A DNA stretch of 64,000 nt from the NCBI GenBank assembly GCA_029339505.1, contig JAQISU010000033.1, forward strand, positions 2,040,001 to 2,104,000, written 5' to 3'. Shown piece after piece: positions 52,101 through 60,290 of this stretch. Within the stretch, counting starts at the first letter, position 1. Each line of letters begins with the position of its first letter. Source of the DNA: Unio delphinus. Its lineage: Eukaryota > Mollusca > Bivalvia > Unionida > Unionidae. The notes under the pieces were generated by a model. The model saw only the letters and a program-made list of their open reading frames with translations, was not told where the DNA came from and did no database searches. The position numbers and the translations under genes are program-made.

Positions 52101-54723
52101 TCGGTGCTGGTCATAGCCGGCCCGTCGCAGTCATTCAGGCCAAACATATGCCAATCAATTCATTCGGCATTGCCGGCCGTCCATAGGCTAACAGCTCATC
52201 CACAAGGGAGAGTGAATGCCTTTATCAGAGATGATGGAATCGAGTCATCTATGCCACCTGGTATGCATTACCCCGATATGGATGCTTTACCAGAGCAAGA
52301 TTATGTACATAGTGAGTGCGATGAGTCGCAGGCAAATCAGCGGTATGCAGATCCAACTATGGAACGGACTGAGTTCAGCTTCAAAGCCGCAGTGGAGGAA
52401 ATTTATAAGGTGTTGGCCCCTTCAGAATGCCCTCCACCTCCTGCTGCCATTACCGACTATAAGGTTAGAGCGTCGGTCGATCTGGATGAGGGGGAAGAGA
52501 CTCTATCCTTCCGCCTCCTTCCCCAGTCGACAAAATTAAGGAAATTAATGACCGTCTGTCGACACGCATAGGGGATCCAGGAATTGCTAAGGTTTTTCTT
52601 TTCTGAAAGCCTAGTACCAGCGTCATTTTCAGGTCGATGGTACAAAACTCACTCCGGTGCGTTCAGTACTGAGGTCCCGGCTCTGGATAAAAATATGGCA
52701 GCAGTCCATATGTCTGCTCCATTGTCTTATAAAGTGGACTAAACGGTGTTCAATGCCAAGTCCAAGCTGGTTCGAAATGTAGTCGCTACGTCTTCACTGT
52801 TAGATCTAGCCTCCCTAGCCATTTTCAGGATCGCTGATAAATCTGGCAATGAACATGCTTGGGATTCGACGGCCCGGTTAGCTAGGGTTCTTAACAGGGC
52901 AGCTCACCATTCCATGGCCAATGCGCTGACTGCTTCTGCCAACCTAGACCTGATACGTCGTGACGCATGTATGAAGGGCACGTCGCTTAAACCCCATCAT
53001 ATGCTGGCTAGATATGACCGACGCACATTTCACGTCCCTATCCCACGAGTTGCGGACATTCTCCGTTGTGCTTGTCGGGACTAGGCTTATCAGTTCCATG
53101 TCATACCTTTTGGCCTAAATTTAAGCCCTTGGGCTAGTACCAAGGTTATGGATTACGTCGTCACCCTGTTCCGCTCGACTTCATCTATTGCGTCGGCAGT
53201 ATATTTGGACGACATCCTCCAGTAACATCCGTCAAGTTCTACTCTGCTCAAAGGCAGAAACGATCTTATATCACTTTACGTCATATAGGCTTTCTCGTGA
53301 ACTGGATAAAGTCTGATCTGTCCAATCCGGATTTTGGTCCATCTGGGTGTGGAGTTTCTCCCGATCTGAATCTGGTAAGGCTTCTTCGAGTTTGCGATCA
53401 TCCAGATAATTGCACTCGTAGAGTCCGTTTCCGGCAGGATGCGCATTTTAGCGAGAGAGTTGCAGATCCTCGGATTATTCAATGCGACAGCAGACTTGAT
53501 CCCTCTCAGCCGTCCTTTTAGGCGCCCTTTACAAAGGACTTTGCTAGCGTAATTGCGCCATTTTCAAGTCCCTTCGATCCCAGAAAACAGTCATGCTCAC
53601 GCCAGAGATACGATCATTCTTGAGTCAATGGCACAACCCCTGTAGGCTGTCCACAGGGATTACTCTGGAGATACCCCAAGGGGATAACGGTATGTTCCGC
53701 CACTAATACCTACGGTTGGGGTGCCCACCTGTTGCCGGACTTAGATACTGTCAGCGGCACGTGGGTGCCAGGGGCGAGCCCTTTCCACATCAACCTTTCA
53801 GAAATAACGGCTGTCATCAATGCCTTTCATTTCGGGCAGGATCAACTCTTATTACAAACTGCCCTCATTATGTCAGACAACATTGTGGTGGTGCCTTGCC
53901 TCAAAACAAGGGGACACCAATCACCAGACCTGTGCATTCTGAACTGGCAGTTTCTACATTGGTTCGACAATCTCCACCTCAATGTACAACTCAGACACAC
54001 AGAATGGTCACTCCATCAATCGGACTTTCTTCCAATCGACACACTTTGGAGACGTCCGATGATTGATCTTTGCAACGAGGTGGAATAGCAAATTCTCCAC
54101 CTTTCATCTCACAGGTTCCAGACCCAGAAGCTTGGGTCGTGGATGCTCGATCAATCACCTGGGAAGGGTTGTGGTCATTCTCCTACCCTCCCACGGTCTT
54201 GGTACTGGAATTAATCCAGAAGTTAAGGGGTCAGAATTGTCAGATGGTTCTGATTACCTTTCTCAGATGGAACAACTACTGGGTCTCCGATCTACTCAAT
54301 CTAGGCGATAGATCTACCCAGGAAGATTACAGTCAGCACAAGTATTCACAAGCAACCGCGGCCAGGGGTGTTCCACCCCTGTCCGGACCGTCTTTTTGTT
54401 CAAGCTTGGCTCTTGTCCAGACAGCCTTGCAAGACAAACAATTTAAATCTTTGATTGCGGAGAGAATCTCGAGAGCAAGAAGGCCCTCTACTCTGAAGGT
54501 TTACGAGGGCAAGTGGCATGTTTTCAGAGACTGGTACCATATCATTCACATTGTTCCTCTGAGTGTCACAATCCCTCAACTGGCCAACTTTTCTCTGGCT
54601 TTTCAAGGAGAAACATCTGGCTCCAGTTATTCTCAATGTTACCGCTCCATGATATCAGACACATTCCGCCATTCTGGTACATGTGCTATCAGCCATGACA
54701 AAGATTTGTCAGATCTTTTAGAC

Positions 54724-54761
<38 letters not shown>

Positions 54762-57700
54762 ATCGACTTATATCCCTCACCCTGTTTCCAAATGGAATCT
54801 GTCCTGGGTTTTAACATGACTCAATTCAGACAGTATTGAGTCTTTAACCCACGATTAGTTAAAGCTACTATCATACAAATTGGGTTTCTTGATAGCCTTA
54901 GCTTCAGCATGCAGGGTGAGCGAGTTACATGTCCTTTCTAGTGACCCGAACTCTCTTCCGTTCCGATCAGAGGGTTTGATGGTCCTCTTGACGCAGCCAG
55001 GCTTCGTAGTCCAAAATAGATTACCATACATTGGCGATCAATGAGTCGTCATTAGCTCGCTTTCTTTATAGATAAGTCAGGATCAACAGCCATGTAAGAT
55101 CCTGTTTGAGCACTCTAGCACCATTTCAATGCATAGAGGTGAGTCAGGTCACATACAAGCACCTCTTTTTTTTTCTGGTGATAGCTGGGATATGAGACAT
55201 CACCATTCAAGCCCTTGCTTCATGGCTGTAGTGGGTTATACGCTCGGCGTACTCTGAGAATCCGCAAATCAGTCACCTTATAGAAGCTGTTGGCTGACAT
55301 GCAGAGTCAACCTTCTACAGTTTTATCTTCAAGTTTGTACTCGCAGAGGCAAACATTGATCCTAGTAGGTCCGGTGTTGGGCAGCCCAGACGCCCACCAG
55401 ACTCATGTACAACAATCAGCACAGCCTATTAGCTTCGCTGGATTCGCCAGATAAATTTTCGTAGGTAAGAAGATTTCAATATCTATCTTCTTAACCGTAT
55501 AAAAGGGTCACATATCACGTGACCCTGGGCTGTGTTGCTGATTGAAAATTAGGAGACCGGGTTATCATTCACATGGGGAATCCAACCATCATTCCCTAGA
55601 GGATACCCGTGTGGAGGTCGGATGCTCCGCATTCCCTCCTCCTATTACTTATTCTCCTAAAGTAATGTGATTGGGGAACGTATTCAAAGGAGAAAGCAAA
55701 TTTTGTAGTAAATTATGTTTCTCCGAGAATACTTACCCAATCACATTACTAAGAAACCCTCCCAACCACCCCGCCATGCGAGCATCCTCGTGTTTTATAT
55801 ATCGCTCAGCTTAAAAACTAAAGAAGCGACACCTAACGGGCGGCAAGGGGAGGTAATGGGCAAGAGTTATTGCCCTTTGTCTATATGACATAGACAGGAA
55901 AGACGAATTTTCGTCTTTTGGTAGGGCTGGATTCGCGAGGTAGCAGGCTAATATCCCTAAAGTAATGTGATTGGGTAAGTATTCTCGGAGAAACATAATT
56001 TACTACAAAATTTGCTTTTCGTTAGTGTGGGTTACAAAAAGTATTATTAAAGCAAGTTATTGCTGTGTATACTATTACCCTGCAAACATCAAAGCCTGTT
56101 TGGATAAATTATGACTACAGATGTCAAATTGATAGAAGCCTGGGTGGTGAATAAACACAACTGGCAGCCAGCAATAAACTCATTGTATGAACTTACCGAC
56201 AAGATATCAAATTCAAAGTTATTGAAAATGAAGCCTCAAAAATGATTTTTAATTCTTTTAAGCATGCTTTTTAAATAATAAAAAAAAAACGTTTTTGTAA
56301 GTACTAAGCAGCCAACATAGGAAGATCAATGACCCTAGAAAATTTGGAGGAGAAAATAAAAATAAAATCACTTATTGAATTTGTAAAGGCCAGAAGAGAA
56401 GAAGATGATTTCACTGACAATTTGATCATTAATATGGATGAAACTCATTTACTTGATCTCATTCCTGGACCAAAAATATCTTACTTTAGTCCTTGCAGTT
56501 TCCACTTCAGGAGATATGTTGTCTCTGGTAATAATTTTTCAAGGCAAGAGGAAGCTATTATATTCACACACTGAAAATATGGATTGTACATGTGTAATTA
56601 GAAGGGTTGTGTTGATGAGAAAATGTTGTGTGGATTAAAGTGTTTCATCTGAAGTACACACTTTAATATTTATTTAATCAAATTTAAGTTTGGGTGCATT
56701 TTCTGACATTTAATTTGTTAATGATACAAGCGATGTCCCAAACCTTAGTAACTCGACAAAACTATAGGTCCCACAAACAATTCTTGGGGGCCTTTAATAT
56801 TTATTTAATAAAATTTAAGTTTGGGTGCATTTTCTGACATGTAATTTGTTAATGATATAAGCTGTGTCCCAAACCTTAATAACTCGACAAAACTATAGGT
56901 CCCACAAACAATTCTTCGGAGGCCCCGAGTGGCTGAGTGGTCTAAAGCGCTATACATTTCGGATCACTGCCATCTCACCTCTGTCTGCGTGGGTTCGAGT
57001 CTAAGATTCGGCTAATGTAGTTATGTGAGAAAGCTTGCCAGTAGCTTCTCGTGGGTTGGTGGTTATTTCTGGGGGTTTTCCCGGGTTCTTCCTCCACCAA
57101 TAATACTGGCCGCCATGTATAGCCAATCATGTGCTTAAAAATGGCGTTAAACCTACAACAACAACAACAATTCTTGAAAAAAATTAATTTATGGTGCCCC
57201 TGCAAATATGTTTTGCAATATATACAGTAGATAATGGTAGTCACTGTGAAATATCCATAAACCCGACACTCCCAGGGTAATAAATTTGGTTGCTTTATGG
57301 AGATGGTTATTATAAAGAGGTGTGATTACCATATATGCTCACTTGTAAGTGGAGCCCAGCTGCAAACTTCATGGACCAGGATCTACTGTTACATAATATT
57401 TTGACAGATCTGTGCCTCTGCAGTTTGTAGCAAGCGAAATAGACCCTGATGATACAGTACTGGTAGATGAAGGTCTACGTTGCCTGCAGTTGGACTTAAC
57501 TTATAAATGGGTATATATAGTAGGTCATTACAATAATGGTCCGATTGAGACCAGAAAATTTGGCCAGTCTGCAGAAAAGGCCAAGTTTAGGTAAGTTTCA
57601 CTGTGTATTTAATTTTATGCATAAGAGAACAGTTTCTTATTCTCGCATTTTGTCAAGTATTCTTGATTTATTCCAATTTTATCTATGAAGCACTTGAAGA

Positions 57701-58824
57701 ACCCTATCGTACATGCAGAGACCTGAAATTGTTATGCGATCTTGTATGAAATTTTGTTTTGATATTTTGTTAATTGACTTAGTTTGATACATCTGGTTTT
57801 TATAATATAAATGACTTTTTTAAAAATACATGTATGATTTTGGTCATAGAGTTTCAACTTTTTCAGGCTATATCTGTAACACATCTATTGTTCTTTGGGG
57901 GTAGGGGGAACCCCTCATACTCAGAGAATACTTGCTTTCTGTGTAAATTAATGACAAAACACATTATTGGAATCAACGATTTCATTATGTGTCACAAAAA
58001 AGTAAATTTTTGGGCGTTGACATTTAAAGGATCACATGCAATGCAGTAAGAGGATGTGATTGGCATTTAATATATTTTGTAGTATTATTTGTTAATTACT
58101 AATAGCTCATCTCTTCCACAGGAATATTTTCTATGGAACAGTGTATTGGCCGAGTGGGTGTGATTGGAGTAACACTAATGGCTTTACTATCTGGATTTGG
58201 TGCTGTCAATTATCCCTATACCTCCATGTTCTATTTTATTAGGTAAATAAGGTATTTTGTCTCTCTTTGAATTGAACATTAAGCATTAAGTTAATTAATT
58301 TTTGTCAGCATTTGCATCTTGCCATGCAAAGGTTTACATATATTTCTTTTTTATTGAAATTCTTGTATGAGAATTTTCAGGATCAGTCTGAAAAAGTTAT
58401 TGTGAAGTTTCTTCCCTGCCCTTGGAAAATATTAAGATCACCTTAGTTGTTTCTGTGAGATATATTATGTGTCAAGTATATGTTGGCACAGTAATTTTAC
58501 AGAAATATCACACATATCTTTGCACACAAAAAAGAACCTACAATCTATTCAGGCTACCTTAGCTATTTCTACAATTATAGAATTAATCAAGTAGTTGTGA
58601 ATGAAAACTGGATACAATTTGCAACTTTGAGGTCCTTTCTAGTTTTTGTTTTTTTCAGGCAGTATGCCACTTTTCAATTAATACAGAAGTGTTTTTAAAA
58701 AATTAGATAATATATACCCATTTTTGTTTTTCCTTTCTTGCAGACATGTCACTGACTCAGAAATCCAGGGAATCGAGAAGCGCTTGATGCAGACCATGGA
58801 CATGTTAATCAACAAGAAGAAAAG
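31140..58824 (+). CDS. GPR89: Golgi pH regulator GPR89, 5' seven exons
   Basis: A multi-pass membrane protein of the Golgi, described as an anion channel needed for Golgi acidification; plant homologues are the GTG proteins. Seven plus-strand exons join in frame: 31140-31181, 37628-37687, 42863-42966, 43730-43836, 47239-47349, 58122-58242 and 58744-58824, giving about 208 codons of a family near 455. Start MSFLVDS, then [76 protein letters not shown] and [14 protein letters not shown] match the family almost residue for residue. Five hydrophobic segments are visible, near residues 5-28, 38-60, 77-100, 113-130 and 152-172. Intron lengths vary widely; intron 5 (10.8 kb) carries a DIRS element in the sense direction. 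The C-terminal half was not found and presumably lies beyond 64000. Confidence 0.97.
31789..32029 (-). repeat. SINE B copy 3
   Basis: Complete: starts on the plus strand with gttgttgttgttgta (an AAC tail on the minus strand), through cacacaataagctatacatg and gctactagcaagctttctca, to the tRNA-like head ending cttagaccacttgggacccc. Confidence 0.9.
34797..34972. repeat. Three diverged tandem units of 45-65 bp
   Basis: Each unit starts aaaattgccagac(a/t)tgacta and ends gtctagc. The middle unit is shortened. Confidence 0.8.
36258..36560 (-). repeat. SINE A copy 3
   Basis: Diverged relative of 28985-29275: tagctttaacaatttttcag, cactggggcatcatgccac, gtctttggtatgactctgcc, and a mutated B box. Confidence 0.8.
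37628..37687 (+). CDS. GPR89: GPR89 coding exon 2
   Basis: Twenty codons between tctttcag and gtaaag, phase 0: [20 protein letters not shown], the end of the first membrane segment. Confidence 0.97.
39027..39754. mobile_element. Non-autonomous hAT-like element, 728 bp, copy 2, nested
   Basis: Same ends as 20692-21389 and a perfect 8-bp duplication catgtcac (39019-39026, 39755-39762). Relative to copy 1 it carries an internal short duplication (ttgtttgtcattgtttataa) and scattered substitutions. Confidence 0.93.
40299..40467 (+). pseudogene. CENP-B/pogo-type HTH remnant
   Basis: [17 protein letters not shown], a one-base frameshift, then [20 protein letters not shown] and [14 protein letters not shown]. 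This is the N-terminal CENP-B/Tigger-like helix-turn-helix (typical KGES..KIA..LGVSKTQV pattern). The reading frame ends soon after. Confidence 0.82.
40876..41000 (+). repeat. tRNA-derived SINE-like fragment (family C)
   Basis: A B-box-like ggtttgaatcc followed by tccttgggcaagacacttca, a sequence common in animal tRNA-derived SINEs. It sits just past the right end of the pogo-like element. Confidence 0.5.
41428..41547. repeat. 20-bp minisatellite, 6 perfect copies
   Basis: Unit tcaaatccagtctatcaaag, six identical copies, then a degraded unit. Confidence 0.97.
42511..42731. repeat. MITE E copy 3
   Basis: catatatacatgcagacaag at the left; ttgcagttggactcatcttg and taagcaagtacatatgtgtt at the right. 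It shares agatcaggatctgtgttgtt with 9350-9380. Internal direct/inverted copies of cagatcaggatctg are present. Confidence 0.6.
42863..42966 (+). CDS. GPR89: GPR89 coding exon 3
   Basis: 104 nt between tattttag and gttaaa, ends in phase 2. [19 protein letters not shown] is the second membrane segment. Confidence 0.97.
42967..43729. other. GPR89 intron 3
   Basis: 763 bp of AT-rich sequence; nothing recognised beyond splice borders. Confidence 0.85.
43730..43836 (+). CDS. GPR89: GPR89 coding exon 4
   Basis: 107 nt between tttttatag and gtataaat, ends in phase 1. [12 protein letters not shown] and [17 protein letters not shown] form the third membrane segment and the following loop. Confidence 0.97.
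43837..47238. other. GPR89 intron 4
   Basis: Carries the 30-bp minisatellite (44164-44752) and, at about 46310-46990, degenerate repeats with tggagttatggcccttg-type words. No gene seen. Confidence 0.8.
44164..44752. repeat. 30-bp minisatellite, about 20 copies
   Basis: Unit gtgagagactgtagttctga plus gaccatcagt. Several units lack 2-4 bases (gagactagttctg), which shifts frame between blocks. Because 30 is divisible by three, repetitive open frames arise on both strands. Their frame breaks and lack of splice context argue against coding. Confidence 0.96.
47239..47349 (+). CDS. GPR89: GPR89 coding exon 5
   Basis: 111 nt between ttttctag and gtaagaat, ends in phase 1. [20 protein letters not shown] contains the family's conserved FFWKLGDPFP-type motif. 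Confidence 0.98.
48090..49046 (+). pseudogene. pogo-family transposase relic, duplicate 1
   Basis: The frame [33 protein letters not shown] resembles the first catalytic motif region of pogo/Tigger DDE transposases (typically NMDETPV.FDM.P). It is short and lacks the rest of the catalytic core. The sequence from tgggttacaaaaagtact onwards aligns with 56020-56570, and a SINE B copy (48427-48666) interrupts this duplicate only. Confidence 0.65.
48427..48666 (-). repeat. SINE B copy 4
   Basis: gttgttgtttttgtatggtt at the tail side, gcacaagataggctatacat, and the tRNA-like head ending tggccactcgaggccc. Complete length. Confidence 0.9.
49073..49262 (+). repeat. DIRS left inverted terminal repeat
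   Basis: From tttctcctttgaatacgttc to about gttttttagct. The inner 150 bp are nearly identical to the reverse complement of 55811-55980 (ggatattagcctgctacctc, agacgaaaattcgtctttcc). The outer 30 bp differ from the right repeat. Confidence 0.95.
49480..50245 (+). repeat. Leader tandem duplication in DIRS (two ~296-bp units plus an older partial)
   Basis: Units at about 49652-49947 and 49948-50245 share cacgcaacact, cttcctccgttagttacggt, ttcagtagacttcgtcttga and gttaacatggcacggaataa. A more diverged partial copy is at 49480-49651. Each unit has a pyrimidine-rich tract ending in tttcagtag. The last acceptor-like tttcag (50262-50267) precedes the gag-like coding. Confidence 0.85.
50268..53083 (+). 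pseudogene. DIRS gag-like coding region, frame-broken
   Basis: The longest frame runs 50361-51602 (413 codons). Much of it is a Pro/Ser/Arg/His-rich repeat ([20 protein letters not shown] type) made by the 81-bp minisatellite. A second frame (51774-52571) ends in the conserved block [20 protein letters not shown] and [15 protein letters not shown] shared with the minus-strand copy. After a break, 52746-53083 gives [20 protein letters not shown] and [20 protein letters not shown], typical of the DIRS gag C-terminal side. Coding is interrupted at about 51602, 52571 and 52740. Confidence 0.8.
50540..51080 (+). repeat. 81-bp GC-rich minisatellite inside gag
   Basis: Units of 81 bp with caccggtcgtccagccgacc, ttccagccggcatcaaccgg, caccggccgtccatccggca, acgaccgttcagcccaaatg; six to seven copies, one shortened to about 60 bp. 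Strong CCGGC content contrasts with the AT-rich surroundings. A shorter related set recurs at 51660-51890. Confidence 0.93.
53084..54330 (+). pseudogene. DIRS reverse transcriptase and RNase H, degraded
   Basis: The reverse-transcriptase block [27 protein letters not shown] shows the palm motifs (PFGL and the catalytic YLDD) around 53088-53222, then [17 protein letters not shown] near 53280. An RNase H-like region at 53700-54088 includes [24 protein letters not shown] and MSDNIVVV, with likely acidic residues in place. [20 protein letters not shown] to LLNLGD follows. The N-terminal fingers expected before PFGL are absent: gag-like sequence runs directly into a stop at 53082-53084, then the palm. 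This marks an internal deletion. Confidence 0.85.
54331..55400 (+). pseudogene. DIRS tyrosine recombinase, degraded
   Basis: The N-terminal SAM-like core-binding part is [20 protein letters not shown] and FRDWYHI (to 54726). A 31-base A run (54728-54758) and a stop follow. Downstream, after frame changes, [16 protein letters not shown] at about 54890-54940 holds the first catalytic Arg (ACRVSELH) of the recombinase. The His-x-x-Arg and Tyr end region (about 55200-55400) is badly eroded; [15 protein letters not shown] residues are the expected tail. It would act in integrating the circular cDNA. Not functional here. Confidence 0.8.
54728..54758 (+). repeat. 31-base poly(A) inside the recombinase gene
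   Basis: A pure A run between the two halves of the recombinase coding sequence. It may be expansion of an A-rich linker, or an assembly or replication artefact. Recombinase-like coding resumes after it, so it is not a retroposon end. Confidence 0.9.
55656..55750 (+). repeat. DIRS internal complementary region (circle-junction template)
   Basis: 55656-55695 is the exact reverse complement of 49073-49112 (40 nt). 55693-55750 is the exact reverse complement of 55961-56018 (58 nt). The two overlap only at AAA (55693-55695), matching the TTT at each end. In DIRS1 such a region is thought to align the ends so that they can be joined into a circle. Confidence 0.96.
55811..56018 (+). repeat. DIRS right inverted terminal repeat
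   Basis: Inner part is the complement of the left repeat. The outer part extends about 30 nt further (acataatttactacaaaatt) than the left repeat, the asymmetry known from DIRS1. Confidence 0.95.
56019..56640 (+). pseudogene. pogo-family transposase relic, duplicate 2
   Basis: Aligned with 48120-49046 from cgttagtgtgggttacaaaa onward. The clearest frame (56329-56571) has [39 protein letters not shown] and [12 protein letters not shown], the pogo/Tigger region around the first catalytic Asp (NMDET). Only this part survives. The DIRS element is inserted at its left side. Confidence 0.7.
56680..56915. repeat. Tandem duplication of about 120 bp
   Basis: ttaatatttatttaat, aatttaagtttgggtgcatt, ttctgacat, ccaaaccttagtaactcgac and tcccacaaacaattctt occur twice (about 56660-56786 and 56791-56915) with few changes. 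Confidence 0.9.
56922..57172 (+). repeat. SINE B copy 5, best-preserved plus-strand copy
   Basis: tRNA-like head: ggccccgagtggctgagtgg, tctaaagcgct, B box gggttcgagtct. Body: agaaagcttgccagtagctt, cccgggttcttcctccacca. Tail: ggcgttaaacctacaacaac with (CAA)n. Head resembles a Ser/Leu-type tRNA start, then a non-tRNA body. Confidence 0.92.
57329..57524. repeat. MITE E copy 4
   Basis: ccatatatgctcacttgtaa at the left, aacttataaatgggtatata at the right, core tgcctgcagttggac. Diverged inverted ends. It reads partly open (57412-57594), but this is repeat sequence. Confidence 0.6.
58122..58242 (+). CDS. GPR89: GPR89 coding exon 6
   Basis: 121 nt between cttccacag and gtaaataa, ends in phase 2. [20 protein letters not shown] is one of the best conserved stretches of the family. 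Confidence 0.98.
58243..58743. other. GPR89 intron 6
   Basis: 501 bp, AT-rich, no feature seen. Confidence 0.9.
58744..58824 (+). CDS. GPR89: GPR89 coding exon 7
   Basis: 81 nt between tcttgcag and gtgacatt, ends in phase 2. [20 protein letters not shown] plus a Lys-rich end begins the cytoplasmic region that precedes the conserved GPR89 loop. Confidence 0.97.
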
Positions 58825-59102
58825 GTGACATTCTTATAACCCCACCATAAGGCAGAGTATATGATGTTATAATATCCATCTGATCATCTGTCCATCCTTC
58901 TGCTGCAATTTGTTTTTTGCAATAACTCACATTTCATGCATTGACAGATACCAAATGTTTTAGATGGCTTGGGGTGTGGATGAATAATTTGATCAAATAT
59001 TACAAGGCCAAGATTGTTGGCTCAAAGAAGGAAATGCACTCTGCACGTTGACTTTAGAATCCACATTAAGGAAGGAAGAAACCAATGAATGTTTTTTAAT
59101 AG

Positions 59103-59735
59103 GTCAAAGGTCATGCATACATGGCGTAATCATTACGGTTTTTCCCCACTAAATTGCGCATTACGCGTAAACGTATATGTATTACGCTTTTTTCAGTATA
59201 TAAATTCAAGTATTTGTTTTCTCGTTTTTATTAACATTCCATTAATCCCACAGACCGTATTTTAGAAGACTTCTTTTACATAACTACAATATAAGAGTCA
59301 TTTTGTGTGTTGACTTCCATGCCCTTTCCTAACATTATTGTGTTCTATTGATAGCAAACCTGGTTCTACCTTCAAACTTTCGACCTCGAATTCTATTTAT
59401 AGCATCTGTATGGCTTAATTGAGGAGAGAACAGACTGGTTTTCTAAGTTTAATCTTTACATGCAGATTCTTTGTTCAAATAAATATTTACTGCTGAACCA
59501 GTCCAAAGGTATTTGGCACTAAAAAGTATGTTATTTTAGTTGATGCATATATGAGAGCAAAAATTGATGGTTTAGAAAATGGAGAAACAAAAACAAAAAA
59601 AATAACAATCCTCTAAATATGAAGACACAAGAGCAGCAGCACATGACCTCGATTTCAGGGCATGTGGAAAAATTTTTATATTTGGCACTTTAAGTCTTAA
59701 GATGGATTCTAGTCGATGTGTAAATAAAGCTCAGA
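59103..59735 (-). repeat. Repeat family D, part 1 of a split copy
   Basis: Reverse complement of about 13405-14060: tattacgcttttttcagtat, ttaacattccattaatccca, acctggttctac-type sequence reversed, gtcttaagatggattctag. It stops near 59735, where the matching sequence jumps to 63055. Confidence 0.75.
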
Positions 59736-60290
59736 CATGATTTTTCTCCTGACTTGAATCCGATTTTTCTTGATATAGTCCATTTTTTTAAAATAAATGT
59801 CCGATCCGTTGGTTTTTTTTCTCCGGTTTTTAACCGTTCTTTTCAGTCCCATTCCGCAACAACCCTTGTAACATATTCACTCCATATATTAGTTAGCCCA
59901 CAACTCTCGTAAAGAGTATTCTGATTGATCAAAAGTTTAAATTCATCCAATGAATCTTCGTGTGAAGGAAACTGATGACAATGGAAAGAAGAAGTGTGCT
60001 TGCAAAAAGAATGACATCCCTAGTTGTTGAGAGATATGATGACACGAAAACTGAACACTCGAGGACTGGCATTTTGTGCCCTCTGCAATATATACATTAC
60101 AGAAGTCGTGGTTGAAAGAGTCTGGGACCGCACCTAAAAATTGAAGCCCTCTGTCAGAATATGTGCACTGCATGATACCAATACAAGCTGGAGCTGGAAA
60201 GGCTCTTGTTGAGAAGGAAAAGAAACGATTGCACATTGAGCCAGCAAAATCAGAGCTCATCTGGCATATCAACAGGTTGTGTTCAATGGA
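59736..60290. other. Unassigned sequence left of the hAT-like element
   Basis: Part of the insertion that splits repeat D. Contains open minus-strand frames that mostly reflect the adjacent repeat. No family recognised. Confidence 0.5.

Larger units (their letters stand above)
49073..56018 (+). mobile_element. DIRS-type tyrosine-recombinase retrotransposon, about 6.9 kb
   Basis: Order: left inverted terminal repeat (49073-49262), leader with a tandem duplication, gag-like coding with a GC-rich minisatellite, reverse transcriptase, RNase H, tyrosine recombinase, internal complementary region (55656-55750), right inverted terminal repeat (55811-56018). The internal region is a perfect complement of both outer ends. 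Both ends lie at a TTT triplet, and no longer target duplication is present. This is the hallmark architecture of DIRS1-like elements. All coding regions contain stops or frame changes, and the reverse transcriptase has a deletion, so the copy is inactive by itself. It lies in the sense direction in GPR89 intron 5. Confidence 0.95.
47350..58121. other. GPR89 intron 5
   Basis: 10.8 kb, mostly mobile DNA: the duplicated pogo relics, the DIRS element, two SINE B copies and MITE E copy 4. The first 750 bp (47350-48090) contain nothing recognised apart from a C run at 47633-47643. Confidence 0.85.

Noticed and set aside
56922..57000. Functional tRNA-Ser/Leu gene
   Set aside because: Head of SINE B; no 3' acceptor strand matching the start, and the same body follows in all copies.
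57412..57594. 60-codon plus-strand frame
   Set aside because: Lies within MITE E copy 4.
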